From positions 1 through 64,000 of the forward strand of contig NZ_LMMJ01000002.1 of the NCBI RefSeq assembly GCF_001422205.1: a DNA stretch of 64,000 nt. Direction: 5' to 3'. Shown piece by piece: positions 8,489-16,763 of the stretch (positions are counted from its first letter, which is position 1; every line of letters begins with the position of its first letter). A program made the translations under genes and the position numbers. The stretch is from Curtobacterium sp. Leaf261 (GTDB lineage Bacteria; Actinomycetota; Actinomycetes; Actinomycetales; Microbacteriaceae). The notes under the pieces are model-generated. The model was not told the origin of the DNA. It saw nothing but the letters and a program-made list of their open reading frames with translations, and did no database searches.

Positions 8489-10669
8489 TCACTTGGCGCT
8501 GCTCAGGTCGTAGACCGTCTGGCCGCCGACTGGGGTGCTGGTGAAGTTCGCTTCGACCCACTTCTTGATCTCGCTCGAGGTCGAGGAGTCGCCACCCATG
8601 CCGCCGCCGTTGCTGGACGCGATGTAGTAGCCGATCTCGCCGTGCTTCACGTAGGCCTTGAACTGGGCGAGGGTGGGTGCTGGGTCGCTGGACCAGCCGC
8701 CGATCGCCATCACCGGGGTGTTCGTGTCAAGCTCCAACTGCGCTGCGGACTGGGATCCGTCCACCGCTGCGGCCCATGTCGTGTCCGTGGCCCTCAGCAG
8801 CTTCTCCAGCGCCGACGACGTCGACGCGCCCCCACCGCCCATTCCTCCGCCGGAGGGAGCACCATCGTCGGCGGCCGCGTCGGTCGAGGAGTCAGACGTG
8901 CCGCTCTGGGAGCCGCTGGACGAGCCTCCCGGCGGGGTACCCATCTCACCGGAGGGCTTCTTCCCGGACGGCATCTCACCGGAAGTGCCGCTCGGTGGGG
9001 TGCCGCCGGGTCCCTGCTGCGCGCTGTCGCTGTCGCTAGTGCTGCTCGATCCGCCCGGGCCGGTGGAGCCGCCGGGCGTTCTGCCCATCCCTCCGCCCAT
9101 GCCGCCGCTGGAGGACCCGGACGGGCCGACCGACGGGATGGAGCCGGAGTGCGCCACCGTCGTGGTTGCGAATGCGTATGCGGTGGTGCCGGTGAGTCCA
9201 AACAGTGTCCCGGCGAGGACGCCGACGGTGACGAGCTTCCGGAGAGTGGGAACGCTGCCGATGACGATCGCGGCGGCGGAGAGAAGCCCACCGAAGAGGA
9301 TCACCCAGCGCAGCCAGGGCAGCCAGGATGCATTCTCGTTGAGCAGGCACCAGCCCCAGAACGACGTGATTCCGATCATCGCGGCGAGACCGAGCCTGCC
9401 GGTGACTCGCTCGCGGGCGTTCCACAACAGTGCGCCACCGGTACCGACCAGGCCAGCGATCGCGGGCACGAGGGCCACCGTGTAGTACGGGTGGATCGTC
9501 CCGGACATGAACGAGAACACCAGGCCCGTGATGATCAGCCAACCGCCCCAGAGCGCCAGGCTTGCACGGGGAAGATCGCCCAGGTGCTGCCGCCCGATGA
9601 CGATCACGCCGAGGATGAGCGCGATGAGTGCGGCGGGCAGGAGCCAGGAGATCTCCAACCCCATCTCGGAAGAGAACAGTCGGTTCAGGCCGGTCGATCC
9701 GCCGAAGGACGAGCCTGCGGTGCCGCCGGTCATTCCCCCGCCCCCGCCTCCCCCGCCGTTGCCGGAGCCGCCGAAGATCCTGCCGAGCCCGTTGTAGCCG
9801 AACACCAGGTCGAGGACGGTGTTGTTCGTTGAACCGCCGATGTAGGGGCGAGCGGACGCGGGCCAGAGCCACACGGCGACGATCCACCACCCGGCCGAGA
9901 TGACGAGCGAGACCGCCGCGATGAGCAGGCCGACGATGCGCTTGCCCCATGAGGTATTCGCAGCAACGAGGTAGACCAGGCCGAATGCCGGCAGGACGAG
10001 GAGTCCCTGCAGCATCTTCGTCAGGAACGCAAACCCGAGGGCGACGCCGGCCAGGGCGATCCACCGCCAGCTGCCGCGGGGCAGAGCCCGGACGGTGCAG
10101 TACGCGCCAGCAGTCATCAGCAGCACCAGCAGCGCGTCCGGGTTGTCGAACCGGAACATCAGCGCAGCGGCCGGGGTGGCGGCGACGACGAAGCCCGCAA
10201 GCAGCGCGCCGACGTTCGCAGTTGTGGTGCCGACGCGGCTCAGGGTGCGACGGACGGTTCCCCAGACGAGTGCGACCGACGCAACGGCCATGAGCGCCTG
10301 CGGAAGCAGCAGGCTGAACGACGAGAACCCGAACAGCCGCGCTGAGAGCACCATCACCCAGAGCGAGGCCGGGGGCTTGTCGACGGTGATGAAGTTCGAT
10401 GAGTCGAGGGAGCCGAAGAAGAAGGCCTCCCACGACTTCGTGCCGGCCTGCACGGCGGCTGCGTAGAAAGAGTTCGCGTAGCCGGAGGAACTGAGGTCCC
10501 AGAGGTACATGACGGCGGTGACGGCGAGGAGCAGCCAGAACGCCGGGCGAAGCCAGCGGGCGTCGGTCTGCTCGCCGAGGAAGAGCCGGGGGACGGCTCG
10601 GCGACGTGTCTGCGCTCCCGTGTGCGCTCTGTCGCGACGGTCGGTCACGGGGATCGGGTACGTGGTCAT
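8489..10669 (-). CDS. PMT-like (GT39/ArnT type) membrane glycosyltransferase
   Basis: 726 residues, PMT_2-type integral membrane transferase. After a cytoplasmic start there are around a dozen membrane segments; the first large outside loop carries the family motif ITVDKPPASLW, and the second has FRFDNPDALL. These enzymes move a sugar from a polyprenyl-phosphate donor to an outside acceptor. A glycine-rich run (about residues 295-310) and a long Ser/Gly/Pro-rich stretch (about 525-640) precede a compact C-terminal domain (VMAIGGWSSDPAPTLAQFKAYV) shared with the divergent paralogue at 10833. The two paralogues face away from each other across a 163-base promoter region. Confidence 0.9.
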   Translation of the reverse strand: MTTYPIPVTDRRDRAHTGAQTRRRAVPRLFLGEQTDARWLRPAFWLLLAVTAVMYLWDLSSSGYANSFYAAAVQAGTKSWEAFFFGSLDSSNFITVDKPPASLWVMVLSARLFGFSSFSLLLPQALMAVASVALVWGTVRRTLSRVGTTTANVGALLAGFVVAATPAAALMFRFDNPDALLVLLMTAGAYCTVRALPRGSWRWIALAGVALGFAFLTKMLQGLLVLPAFGLVYLVAANTSWGKRIVGLLIAAVSLVISAGWWIVAVWLWPASARPYIGGSTNNTVLDLVFGYNGLGRIFGGSGNGGGGGGGGMTGGTAGSSFGGSTGLNRLFSSEMGLEISWLLPAALIALILGVIVIGRQHLGDLPRASLALWGGWLIITGLVFSFMSGTIHPYYTVALVPAIAGLVGTGGALLWNARERVTGRLGLAAMIGITSFWGWCLLNENASWLPWLRWVILFGGLLSAAAIVIGSVPTLRKLVTVGVLAGTLFGLTGTTAYAFATTTVAHSGSIPSVGPSGSSSGGMGGGMGRTPGGSTGPGGSSSTSDSDSAQQGPGGTPPSGTSGEMPSGKKPSGEMGTPPGGSSSGSQSGTSDSSTDAAADDGAPSGGGMGGGGASTSSALEKLLRATDTTWAAAVDGSQSAAQLELDTNTPVMAIGGWSSDPAPTLAQFKAYVKHGEIGYYIASSNGGGMGGDSSTSSEIKKWVEANFTSTPVGGQTVYDLSSAK

Positions 10670-10724
10670 GGCAGAGACGCTCCCAAGCGCGCCCCCGACA
10701 AGCCCCAGCGGCGCCTATGCGAAA

Positions 10725-10778
10725 TCTAAGACCCGCCAGTGCGTCGCTTGGCACGTCCGGCGATACGGGTCCCTTAGA
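10725..10778. promoter_or_regulatory. Inverted TCTAAG/CTTAGA pair between divergent PMT genes
   Basis: TCTAAGACCC (10725-10734) faces GGGTCCCTTAGA (10767-10778), an imperfect inverted repeat in the divergent promoter region. The same heptamer TCTAAGA occurs at 6170-6176 upstream of the GT2-GtrA gene. In such GC-rich DNA the shared AT-rich word is notable and could be the response regulator's site (inference). Confidence 0.4.
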
Positions 10779-10832
10779 TGCTGCAGAGGATCCGGCAATG
10801 CTGCATGCACCGAAGCCCCACATCGTGACGGG

Positions 10833-12929
10833 ATGGCTTACACGACGACCCCGGGACGATCGCAGTCACCGCGCTTTCAACGAATTCCGTCGACCCGCAA
10901 CATCCTCCGTTCCCTGATTCGGGGCAGCACAGACGCGGCTCGCTGGGAGCGCCCGGCGTTCCTCGGGCTGCTAGTGGCGACCGCGGTCCTGTACCTAGTG
11001 AACCTCAGTGTCAGCGGATGGGCGAACGCGTTCTACTCGGCGGCTGTCCAAGCCGGCAGCCAGAGCTGGCAGGCCTTCTTCTACGGCTCGTCCGACGCTG
11101 CCAACGCGATCACCGTCGACAAGCCTCCAGCCTTCCTCTGGGTGATCGGCGTCTTCGTTCGCATCTTCGGGTTGAGCTCCTGGTCGATCCTTGCCCCCGA
11201 GGCACTCATGGGCGTAGCGACCGTGGCGATCCTGTACCGGATCGTCCGCCGCCGCTTCTCCGCCGGAGCCGCCCTCCTCGCCGGTGGTGCACTCGCGACC
11301 ACCCCGGTCGCCGCGCTGATGTTCCGGTACAACAACCCCGACGCGCTCCTCGTGCTGTTGACGGTCGGTGCGATCGCCCTGACCCTCCGCGGGATCGACA
11401 CCGGCAAGATGCGCTGGATCGTATGGGCCGGGGTCCTGATCGGGTTCGGGTTCCTCACCAAGCAGCTGCAGGCGTTCCTCGTGCTCCCACCGCTGGTCGG
11501 TGTGTACCTCTGGGCATCGCCACGTCCGGTCCTCCGTCGGATCGGGCACCTGTTCGCTGCCTCGGGCGCGCTCATGGTCTCGGCCGGGTGGTGGGTCGCG
11601 ATCGTCGAACTCGTCCCCGCGTCAGCCCGGCCCTACATCGGCGGATCGCAAACAAACGACTTCCTCGAACTCACCTTCGGCTACAACGGCTTCGGGCGGG
11701 TAACCGGCGACGAGGCCGGCAGCGTCGTTCCCGGCAACGGCACCACCGGAGCCGGCTCGTGGGGTTCCACCGGCCTGACGCGGTTGTTCGGTTCCGAGTT
11801 CGCGACCCAGATCACCTGGCTGCTACCGACCGCCTTGATCCTGCTCGTCGTCGCGCTCGTTGCCGTCGGCCTTCGCCGTCGCACCGATGCCCGCGCAGCG
11901 ACGGTCCTGGTCCTCGGACTGTCGCTGCTGACCACCGGCCTGGTCTTCAGCTTCATGGGCGGCATCTTCCACCCGTACTACACAATCGCCCTTGCCCCCT
12001 ACGTCGCGGGGCTCGTCGGTATTGGAGCGAGCCTGCTGTGGCAGCGTCGAGCGCAGCTGCCGTGGCGGATCGTTGCCGCTGCCACCATCGCCCTCACCGG
12101 TGTGTGGTCATTCCACCTCCTCTCGATGGCGTCGACGTGGCAGCACTGGATCCGCTGGACCACGCTTGCGACGACAGTCCTGGCCGCGGCTCTCGTGCTG
12201 CTACCGCGGCGAAACCGCCCCTTGAGCGTCGTCACCGTCAGCGCCGTCCTCGTCACCGCGCTGCTCGGCCCGACCGCCTTCTCCGTGCAGACCGTCACCG
12301 TCAGCCACACCGGGGCGCTGCCCTCCGCTGGGCCGTCTGTCAGCTCCGGCGGGCAGGGCGGACCGGGCGGGCAAGGCGCTCCGGGTGGGCAGGGCGCCCC
12401 TGGCGGGCAAGGCGGATTCGGCGGCGGGCAGACCGGGACGGGTGGCGGTGCGCCGGCGGGGCAGAACGGGCCCGGCGGTTCCGCTCCGGGAGCGCCGAAC
12501 GCCTCCGGCGGCGGACAGTCTTCGACGGGTGAGAGCGCATGGACGGGTGGCGGGCCCGGGAACGGCGGCATGGGCGGCGGGAGCATCCTTGGCGGATCGA
12601 TGACTGTGTCGGCGGCGCTGCAGGCGGCACTGTCGAAGGATGCGGACCAGTACACCTGGGTCGCGGCCACGGTCGGCTCGAACAGTGCCGCAACGTACCA
12701 ACTCGCCACCGGCGAACCGGTGATGGCGATCGGTGGTTACAACGGCACCGACCCGTCCCCGACCCTGACCCAGTTCCAGCAGGACGTCGCCGATGGAAAG
12801 ATCCACTTCTTCATCCCCGGCACCTCGAGCAGCTCCAACACCGCCGCCGCGAAGATCACCGCATGGGTGACGTCGCACTACGCCACAACCACCATCGGTG
12901 GAACCACCGTCTACGACCTCAGCGCTTGA
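10833..12929 (+). CDS. PMT-like membrane glycosyltransferase, paralogue of the divergent gene
   Basis: 698 residues from ATG 10833. It shares the order of segments of its divergent neighbour: membrane start, ITVDKPPAFLW in the first outside loop, FRYNNPDALLVLL, about a dozen membrane helices, then a low-complexity region of GGQGG/GGQGAPG repeats (about residues 505-590) and the same C-terminal domain (VMAIGGYNGTDPSPTLTQFQ). The Gly-Gln-rich linker differs in sequence from the Ser/Gly/Pro linker of the paralogue, although the flanking domains align. The open frame reaches back to 10509, but that part overlaps the neighbour and its promoter and lacks family features. Confidence 0.9.
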   Translation: MAYTTTPGRSQSPRFQRIPSTRNILRSLIRGSTDAARWERPAFLGLLVATAVLYLVNLSVSGWANAFYSAAVQAGSQSWQAFFYGSSDAANAITVDKPPAFLWVIGVFVRIFGLSSWSILAPEALMGVATVAILYRIVRRRFSAGAALLAGGALATTPVAALMFRYNNPDALLVLLTVGAIALTLRGIDTGKMRWIVWAGVLIGFGFLTKQLQAFLVLPPLVGVYLWASPRPVLRRIGHLFAASGALMVSAGWWVAIVELVPASARPYIGGSQTNDFLELTFGYNGFGRVTGDEAGSVVPGNGTTGAGSWGSTGLTRLFGSEFATQITWLLPTALILLVVALVAVGLRRRTDARAATVLVLGLSLLTTGLVFSFMGGIFHPYYTIALAPYVAGLVGIGASLLWQRRAQLPWRIVAAATIALTGVWSFHLLSMASTWQHWIRWTTLATTVLAAALVLLPRRNRPLSVVTVSAVLVTALLGPTAFSVQTVTVSHTGALPSAGPSVSSGGQGGPGGQGAPGGQGAPGGQGGFGGGQTGTGGGAPAGQNGPGGSAPGAPNASGGGQSSTGESAWTGGGPGNGGMGGGSILGGSMTVSAALQAALSKDADQYTWVAATVGSNSAATYQLATGEPVMAIGGYNGTDPSPTLTQFQQDVADGKIHFFIPGTSSSSNTAAAKITAWVTSHYATTTIGGTTVYDLSA

Positions 12930-12980
12930 TCGGAACGGCGTCGGTCCGTGACGGAGGAGGCGGTGCGATCGTCTACACCC

Positions 12981-13010
12981 GTCCGGTAGCCGATCGGCTG
13001 CCGAGACGCC
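12981..13010 (+). repeat. Family E repeat (E4)
   Basis: Reads GTCCGGTAGCCGATCGGCTG then CCGAGACGCC. Near-full-length copy of the family E consensus, between the PMT gene and the small membrane-protein pair. Confidence 0.75.
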
Positions 13011-13042
13011 CGTTCGAGTGTCGCGATGCCTACAGTCGAGGC

Positions 13043-13252
13043 ATGAACACAGCCGACCTGTTCCTACCGATCCTGATTGCGACCGTGACGATCGGGACAG
13101 TGCTCCTCCTGGTGGCCGTGGTAAAGACAGTGCGGTACCACGGGTGGGGACAGCAGCGATGGGCTCCGTCCGCCGTCCCCTGGTTCGTGTCCGGATTCGG
13201 CGTCATACTGCTGGGCGTCATCGCCGCGTTCGTCACCTCGAACGTCGCATGA
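13043..13252 (+). CDS. Small two-helix membrane protein
   Basis: 69 residues with hydrophobic segments at about 6-26 and 46-65, separated by a short positively charged loop. No family recognised. Its stop overlaps the next start (ATGA at 13249), so the two genes are translationally coupled and probably work together. Confidence 0.6.
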   Translation: MNTADLFLPILIATVTIGTVLLLVAVVKTVRYHGWGQQRWAPSAVPWFVSGFGVILLGVIAAFVTSNVA

Positions 13253-13710
13253 AACGCATCCTGGCGGGCAGAGATGTGCCGGTACCGCTCGCTACTCGGC
13301 TCACGCTCGGTGCAAGTGCTGCCGTTCTCTCCGTCTTCGCCGTCGTCCTTCGGGACGCACGAGATTGGCCCTTCGCGCTCCTGCTTCTCGGTGCGGCTGC
13401 TCTCGTGACCACCCGCGGCCTGGTGGCCGGCATCGATCTCCGGGGAGACGAGCTGGTACTGCGCGACTACCTGCTCACCACTCGCATCAAGCGGGAGCGA
13501 GTCGTTAGCGTCGAACGGTTTCCGGCAATCGATTGGCGTAATAGCGAGGGTGTGCCGCGCGAGACGCTGATGTGGGCCTTCGTCCGCCGCGCTGCCACCA
13601 TCACCGCCCCCACCGATAATGATCGAGCGGAGGCCCGGTCCGTCCTTAAACGATGGCTTCAATACGGTGAGGATCACCAGCAACCATCTGACGACGGCGC
13701 GGCGCAGTAG
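13249..13710 (+). CDS. Two-helix membrane protein with PH-like C-terminal domain
   Basis: 153 residues. Two membrane segments (about 16-34 and 41-60) are followed by a soluble domain beginning IDLRGDELVLRDYLLTTRIKRERVVSVERF, a pattern typical of short bacterial PH-like domains behind two helices. Function unknown. Overlaps the upstream gene by four bases. The domain call is by pattern only. Confidence 0.6.
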   Translation: MKRILAGRDVPVPLATRLTLGASAAVLSVFAVVLRDARDWPFALLLLGAAALVTTRGLVAGIDLRGDELVLRDYLLTTRIKRERVVSVERFPAIDWRNSEGVPRETLMWAFVRRAATITAPTDNDRAEARSVLKRWLQYGEDHQQPSDDGAAQ

Positions 13711-13745
13711 CAGCACCAGTCAGGCGCTCTCGCGGCCATCACAGC

Positions 13746-13770
13746 GTCCGATAGATGATCGGCTACCGCG
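13746..13770 (+). repeat. Family E repeat (E5)
   Basis: Reads GTCCGATAGATGATCGGCTA then CCGCG. It overlaps the 3' end of the HxlR gene by a few bases, supplying part of its terminal codons. Confidence 0.7.
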
Positions 13771-14134
13771 CAGGCGATTCGGCGCCGTCCGCGCCCCGCG
13801 AACCATCGGCTTCGGACGTTCGGCTGCCCCAGCGGTGCAGCTCAGCGAAGACAGAACGGAGGCTCCGCCCTTCGTCCGTGATCCGGTAGGTCACCTCAGG
13901 CGGCACCGCCGGCACCACCTCCCGCTGCACAAGGCCAGCACCCACAAGGGACCTCAACTCGCTCGAGAGCACCTTCTGCGAGATCCCGCCGACATGCCTC
14001 TGAAGATCGGCGTAGCGGCGCTCGCTCTGCAACAACTCCCACAGCACCAGCATCGACCACTTGCCCCCGATCACGTCGATCGTTGCCCGAACCGACGATT
14101 CGCAGTACTTCGAGCCCTGTTCGTCCGTCATCAC
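13763..14134 (-). CDS. HxlR-family transcriptional regulator
   Basis: 123 residues, single winged-helix HxlR domain: CESSVRATIDVIGGKWSMLVLWELL, RYADLQRHVGGISQKVLSSELRSLVGAGLVQRE, and the wing VTYRITDEGRSL. The family often senses electrophiles or oxidants, sometimes through an N-terminal Cys; Cys11 is present here. It is divergent from the tautomerase gene, with an inverted repeat 7 bases before its start, so it probably represses itself and the tautomerase. Confidence 0.92.
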   Translation of the reverse strand: MMTDEQGSKYCESSVRATIDVIGGKWSMLVLWELLQSERRYADLQRHVGGISQKVLSSELRSLVGAGLVQREVVPAVPPEVTYRITDEGRSLRSVFAELHRWGSRTSEADGSRGADGAESPAR

Positions 14135-14141
14135 GGTCTCC

Positions 14142-14153
14142 TACCTGTAGGTA
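14142..14153. promoter_or_regulatory. Candidate HxlR operator
   Basis: TACCTGTAGGTA has perfect TACCT/AGGTA arms with a 2-base centre, and lies between the divergent HxlR and tautomerase genes, right at the HxlR ribosome-binding region. Position and symmetry suggest autoregulation. Confidence 0.5.
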
Positions 14154-14237
14154 CGGCCCCGACAAGAAGGTGCCGTCTTCCCCATCTGATGCTCGTGGCG
14201 CATCCTCGTTGAGACCAACCAACGAAAGGAACCATCC

Positions 14238-14459
14238 ATGCCGATCATCCACATCGACATCGTCCCGGAGCTCATGCACGGCGATCGGGCCGAGCAGTAC
14301 AAGACGATGACAGCGAGCATCACAGAGGCTTTCGTCGCGAGCACTGGTGCACCCGTCGAGTCCGTGCACATCCTCATCAACGAGGTCTCCGACACTCAGT
14401 ACTCCGTCGGCGGGGTGTTGCTCCGCGAGAAGATGAAAGGCACGCCCTCCGGAGACTGA
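14238..14459 (+). CDS. 4-oxalocrotonate tautomerase family protein
   Basis: 73 residues. After removal of the start Met the N-terminal residue is Pro, the catalytic base of this family (MPIIHIDIVPE). The middle helix and the VHILINEVSDTQYSVGG segment fit the family, at the usual monomer size. It probably isomerises an unsaturated keto acid or related small molecule. AAAGGAA precedes ATG 14238 at good distance. Divergent from the HxlR regulator. Confidence 0.88.
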   Translation: MPIIHIDIVPELMHGDRAEQYKTMTASITEAFVASTGAPVESVHILINEVSDTQYSVGGVLLREKMKGTPSGD

Positions 14460-14501
14460 GACCCAGGTTATCCATACACCATCGTGTACCGGACGGGCGT
14501 G

Positions 14502-14732
14502 TCACTCTTCACGAAGAGCGCGGAGCCGGTGGAGGCAGATGAACGCTCCGGCGATGAGCAACGGTCCGAGAATGAGGGTGAATCCGAGAACCGGCCCGGC
14601 GTTCCCCACACCGCCGGAAGCTCGTACGATCCTGAAGACGATCAATGCGACGCCGACCAGAGGGCACACGACTACTCCCGCTGCCATCTGGATCCGCAGC
14701 AGACGCCGCGTGCTTCGTTCGACCCCGCCCAT
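14502..14732 (-). CDS. Small two-helix membrane protein
   Basis: About 76 residues: a basic start (RSTRRLLRIQ), two membrane segments (about 14-33 and 43-63), and a charged tail. Function unknown. ATG 14732 is preferred; a GTG at 14753 would add seven residues. Confidence 0.5.
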   Translation of the reverse strand: MGGVERSTRRLLRIQMAAGVVVCPLVGVALIVFRIVRASGGVGNAGPVLGFTLILGPLLIAGAFICLHRLRALREE

Positions 14733-14787
14733 GACCGCAGCATACGTGCGCACCTCGGGTCAGGCCAGCGGCCGAGCAATTGGTCAC

Positions 14788-14817
14788 GTCCCGATAGGCG
14801 ATCGGCTATTGAGACGC
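14788..14817 (+). repeat. Family E repeat (E6), rightmost copy
   Basis: Reads GTCCCGATAGGCGATCGGCT then ATTGAGACGC. This is the last copy of the family seen in the window. Confidence 0.75.
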
Positions 14818-14941
14818 TGCTGTGTCTGGTTCAGGGCGTGAAAAAGGCGTGGAGAGCTGCGCTGATCTGCTCAGTCTCGCCGCTGATCCACGCGATACGA
14901 CGAATGCGCCAGTTCCGGGCCACCGTTGTTCCGCCACCCCC

Positions 14942-16543
14942 TCACGCCGGCGCGCCCGCGGCCCCCTCGGCCCCGCCGAGCAACCGCGTCTCCTCGGCAT
15001 CGAACTCCGCCCGGACCTGCCGGAGCACGAGGTCGTCGATCTCGTCGTCGTCGCGGAGCCGCAGCACGGTGGCGGACTTGTGCCGCACGAGCGCGAGCTC
15101 CAGGTCGACGACGCTGTCCCGCCGCTGCAGCACGGGGTGGTCCTCGTCCTCGGACTCCCGCGCCGCCACCACGTCGAGGTGCGCCTCGTAGTCCGTCCGG
15201 ATCCGATCGACGATCCGCTGGTCGGCCCCGGCGTCGCGCGCCAGACGGGGGAGGGCGTCGAGCGCCTCCTCGATCGCGGTGCGTTCCGCGTGCCGCCGTT
15301 CCTCGCCGATGGACTCGTCCTCGGGGAGCGCCGCGCGACGCAGCACCGCCGGGAGCACGAGTGACTGCCCGACGACCGTGACGATGACGACGCCGGCGGT
15401 CACGAACACGATGAGCCCGCGGTCCGGGAACGCGTCACCGGACTCGAGCATCCGCGGGACGGCGACCGCGGCCGCCAGGGACACCGCCCCGCGGAACCCC
15501 GTGAAGCCGCTGACCAGCCGGTCGCGGTGTCCCTCGCGCGGGCCCGCCCCGACCCGCCGGCTGATGAGCCAGATCGACCCGCCGACCGTGTACAGGAACG
15601 CGAAGCGGAGGACGATGAGCGCGATGGACACGGCGAACACGATGCCGAGGCCGCGCAGGAACTGCCCGAGGTCGAGGCCGCGCGCCGCGACGTTCGCCTC
15701 GATCCCGACGAGCACGAACAGCGCTCCGTTCAACAGGAACGTCAGGAACGACCAGAACGCGCGGACCTGCTGGCGGGTCGCGGCACGGTCGAGCTTCGGA
15801 CCGACCTGGCTCACGACGAGCCCGGCGATCACGACGGCGAGCACGCCGGACGCGCCGATCGCCTCGGCCGCGAGGAACGCCGTGAACGGCACGAGCAGGG
15901 TGACGAGGTTCTCGAGCACCACGGTGTGCACGCGCTTCAGGACGAGGGTGCCGACCCACGCGGCGAGGAGTCCGGCCGCGATGCCGCCGACGTAGGACAG
16001 CACGAGCATGCCCGACACGCCCCAGAACGTCAGCTGCTGGGTGCCCGCCGTCACCGCCACCGCGATCCCGTAGACCACGAGCGCGGTGCCGTCGTTGACG
16101 AGACTCTCCGCGCGGAGCACCGTGACGTTCCGCCGCGGGAGCATCTTCGTCAGGACGCCGACCGCCGTGGCGTCCGTCGGTGCGACCGCTGCGCCGAGCA
16201 CCCACGCCGGACCCCACGGCAGCCCGAGCAGGTGCAGGAGCGTCGCGACCCCGCCCGCCGTGACGACCACGAGCAGCGTGCCCATCAGGACGATGCCCCG
16301 GAGGTTCTTCCGGATCTCGCGGAGCGACGTCGTGAGGCTCTCCCAGTAGAGCAGCGCCGGCAGGAAGAGGAGCAGCACCGCGTCGGCCGGCAGTTCGACC
16401 TTGCCGAACGCCGGGACGAAGGCGAGCAGACCGCCGATGACGAGCAGGATCACCGGGGGCGCGACCTTGATGCGGTCGGCGACCGCCGACGTCAGCGCGA
16501 TCGCGAGTCCGAGGACGACGACCAGTTCGGGTCCGAGCAGCAC
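14942..16543 (-). CDS. Na+/H+ antiporter, CPA1 family
   Basis: 533 residues from GTG 16543 (GGAA upstream). Twelve or so membrane helices include the ion-binding segment GAAVAPTDATAV and LVNDGTALVVYGIAV, both diagnostic of CPA1/NhaP-type exchangers, and FRGAVSLAAAVAVP near the end. A soluble C-terminal tail (about 430-533) is rich in Glu/Arg helices. It would expel Na+ in exchange for protons at the cytoplasmic membrane. The same frame runs open far upstream to 19606, an artefact of GC bias opposite the xylose genes. A second CPA1 antiporter lies at 49630. Confidence 0.93.
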   Translation of the reverse strand: MLLGPELVVVLGLAIALTSAVADRIKVAPPVILLVIGGLLAFVPAFGKVELPADAVLLLFLPALLYWESLTTSLREIRKNLRGIVLMGTLLVVVTAGGVATLLHLLGLPWGPAWVLGAAVAPTDATAVGVLTKMLPRRNVTVLRAESLVNDGTALVVYGIAVAVTAGTQQLTFWGVSGMLVLSYVGGIAAGLLAAWVGTLVLKRVHTVVLENLVTLLVPFTAFLAAEAIGASGVLAVVIAGLVVSQVGPKLDRAATRQQVRAFWSFLTFLLNGALFVLVGIEANVAARGLDLGQFLRGLGIVFAVSIALIVLRFAFLYTVGGSIWLISRRVGAGPREGHRDRLVSGFTGFRGAVSLAAAVAVPRMLESGDAFPDRGLIVFVTAGVVIVTVVGQSLVLPAVLRRAALPEDESIGEERRHAERTAIEEALDALPRLARDAGADQRIVDRIRTDYEAHLDVVAARESEDEDHPVLQRRDSVVDLELALVRHKSATVLRLRDDDEIDDLVLRQVRAEFDAEETRLLGGAEGAAGAPA

Positions 16544-16637
16544 GGGGGTTCCTTGTCTCGCGGGCCGCGCCGGGGCGCGGCCTCGGTGGGTGGTGGGGGA
16601 GGCGGACGGACGCGGCCCGGTGTGTGGTGCGGCGGAT

Positions 16638-16681
16638 CGGACGGGAGGCGCGGTGCCAGCTGCAACCGCGCCTCCCGTCCG
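16638..16681. repeat. Family A palindrome (A1), leftmost copy
   Basis: CGGACGGGAGGCGCGGT (16638-16654) pairs perfectly with its complement at 16665-16681, 10-base loop. It lies between two divergent genes, so this copy is not a transcription terminator of either. Confidence 0.9.
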
Positions 16682-16763
16682 ATGATGCCCGGGTCCGCCG
16701 GTCCGGGCGGGTCGCTGACCGCATACCGCTGGCCGGGCGCCGTCGGCGCGGTACGCTCCGACC

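Noticed and set aside
14754..14941. tRNA gene or attachment site at the suspected junction
   Set aside because: No cloverleaf-like segment or CCA-ended T arm could be found in this gap.
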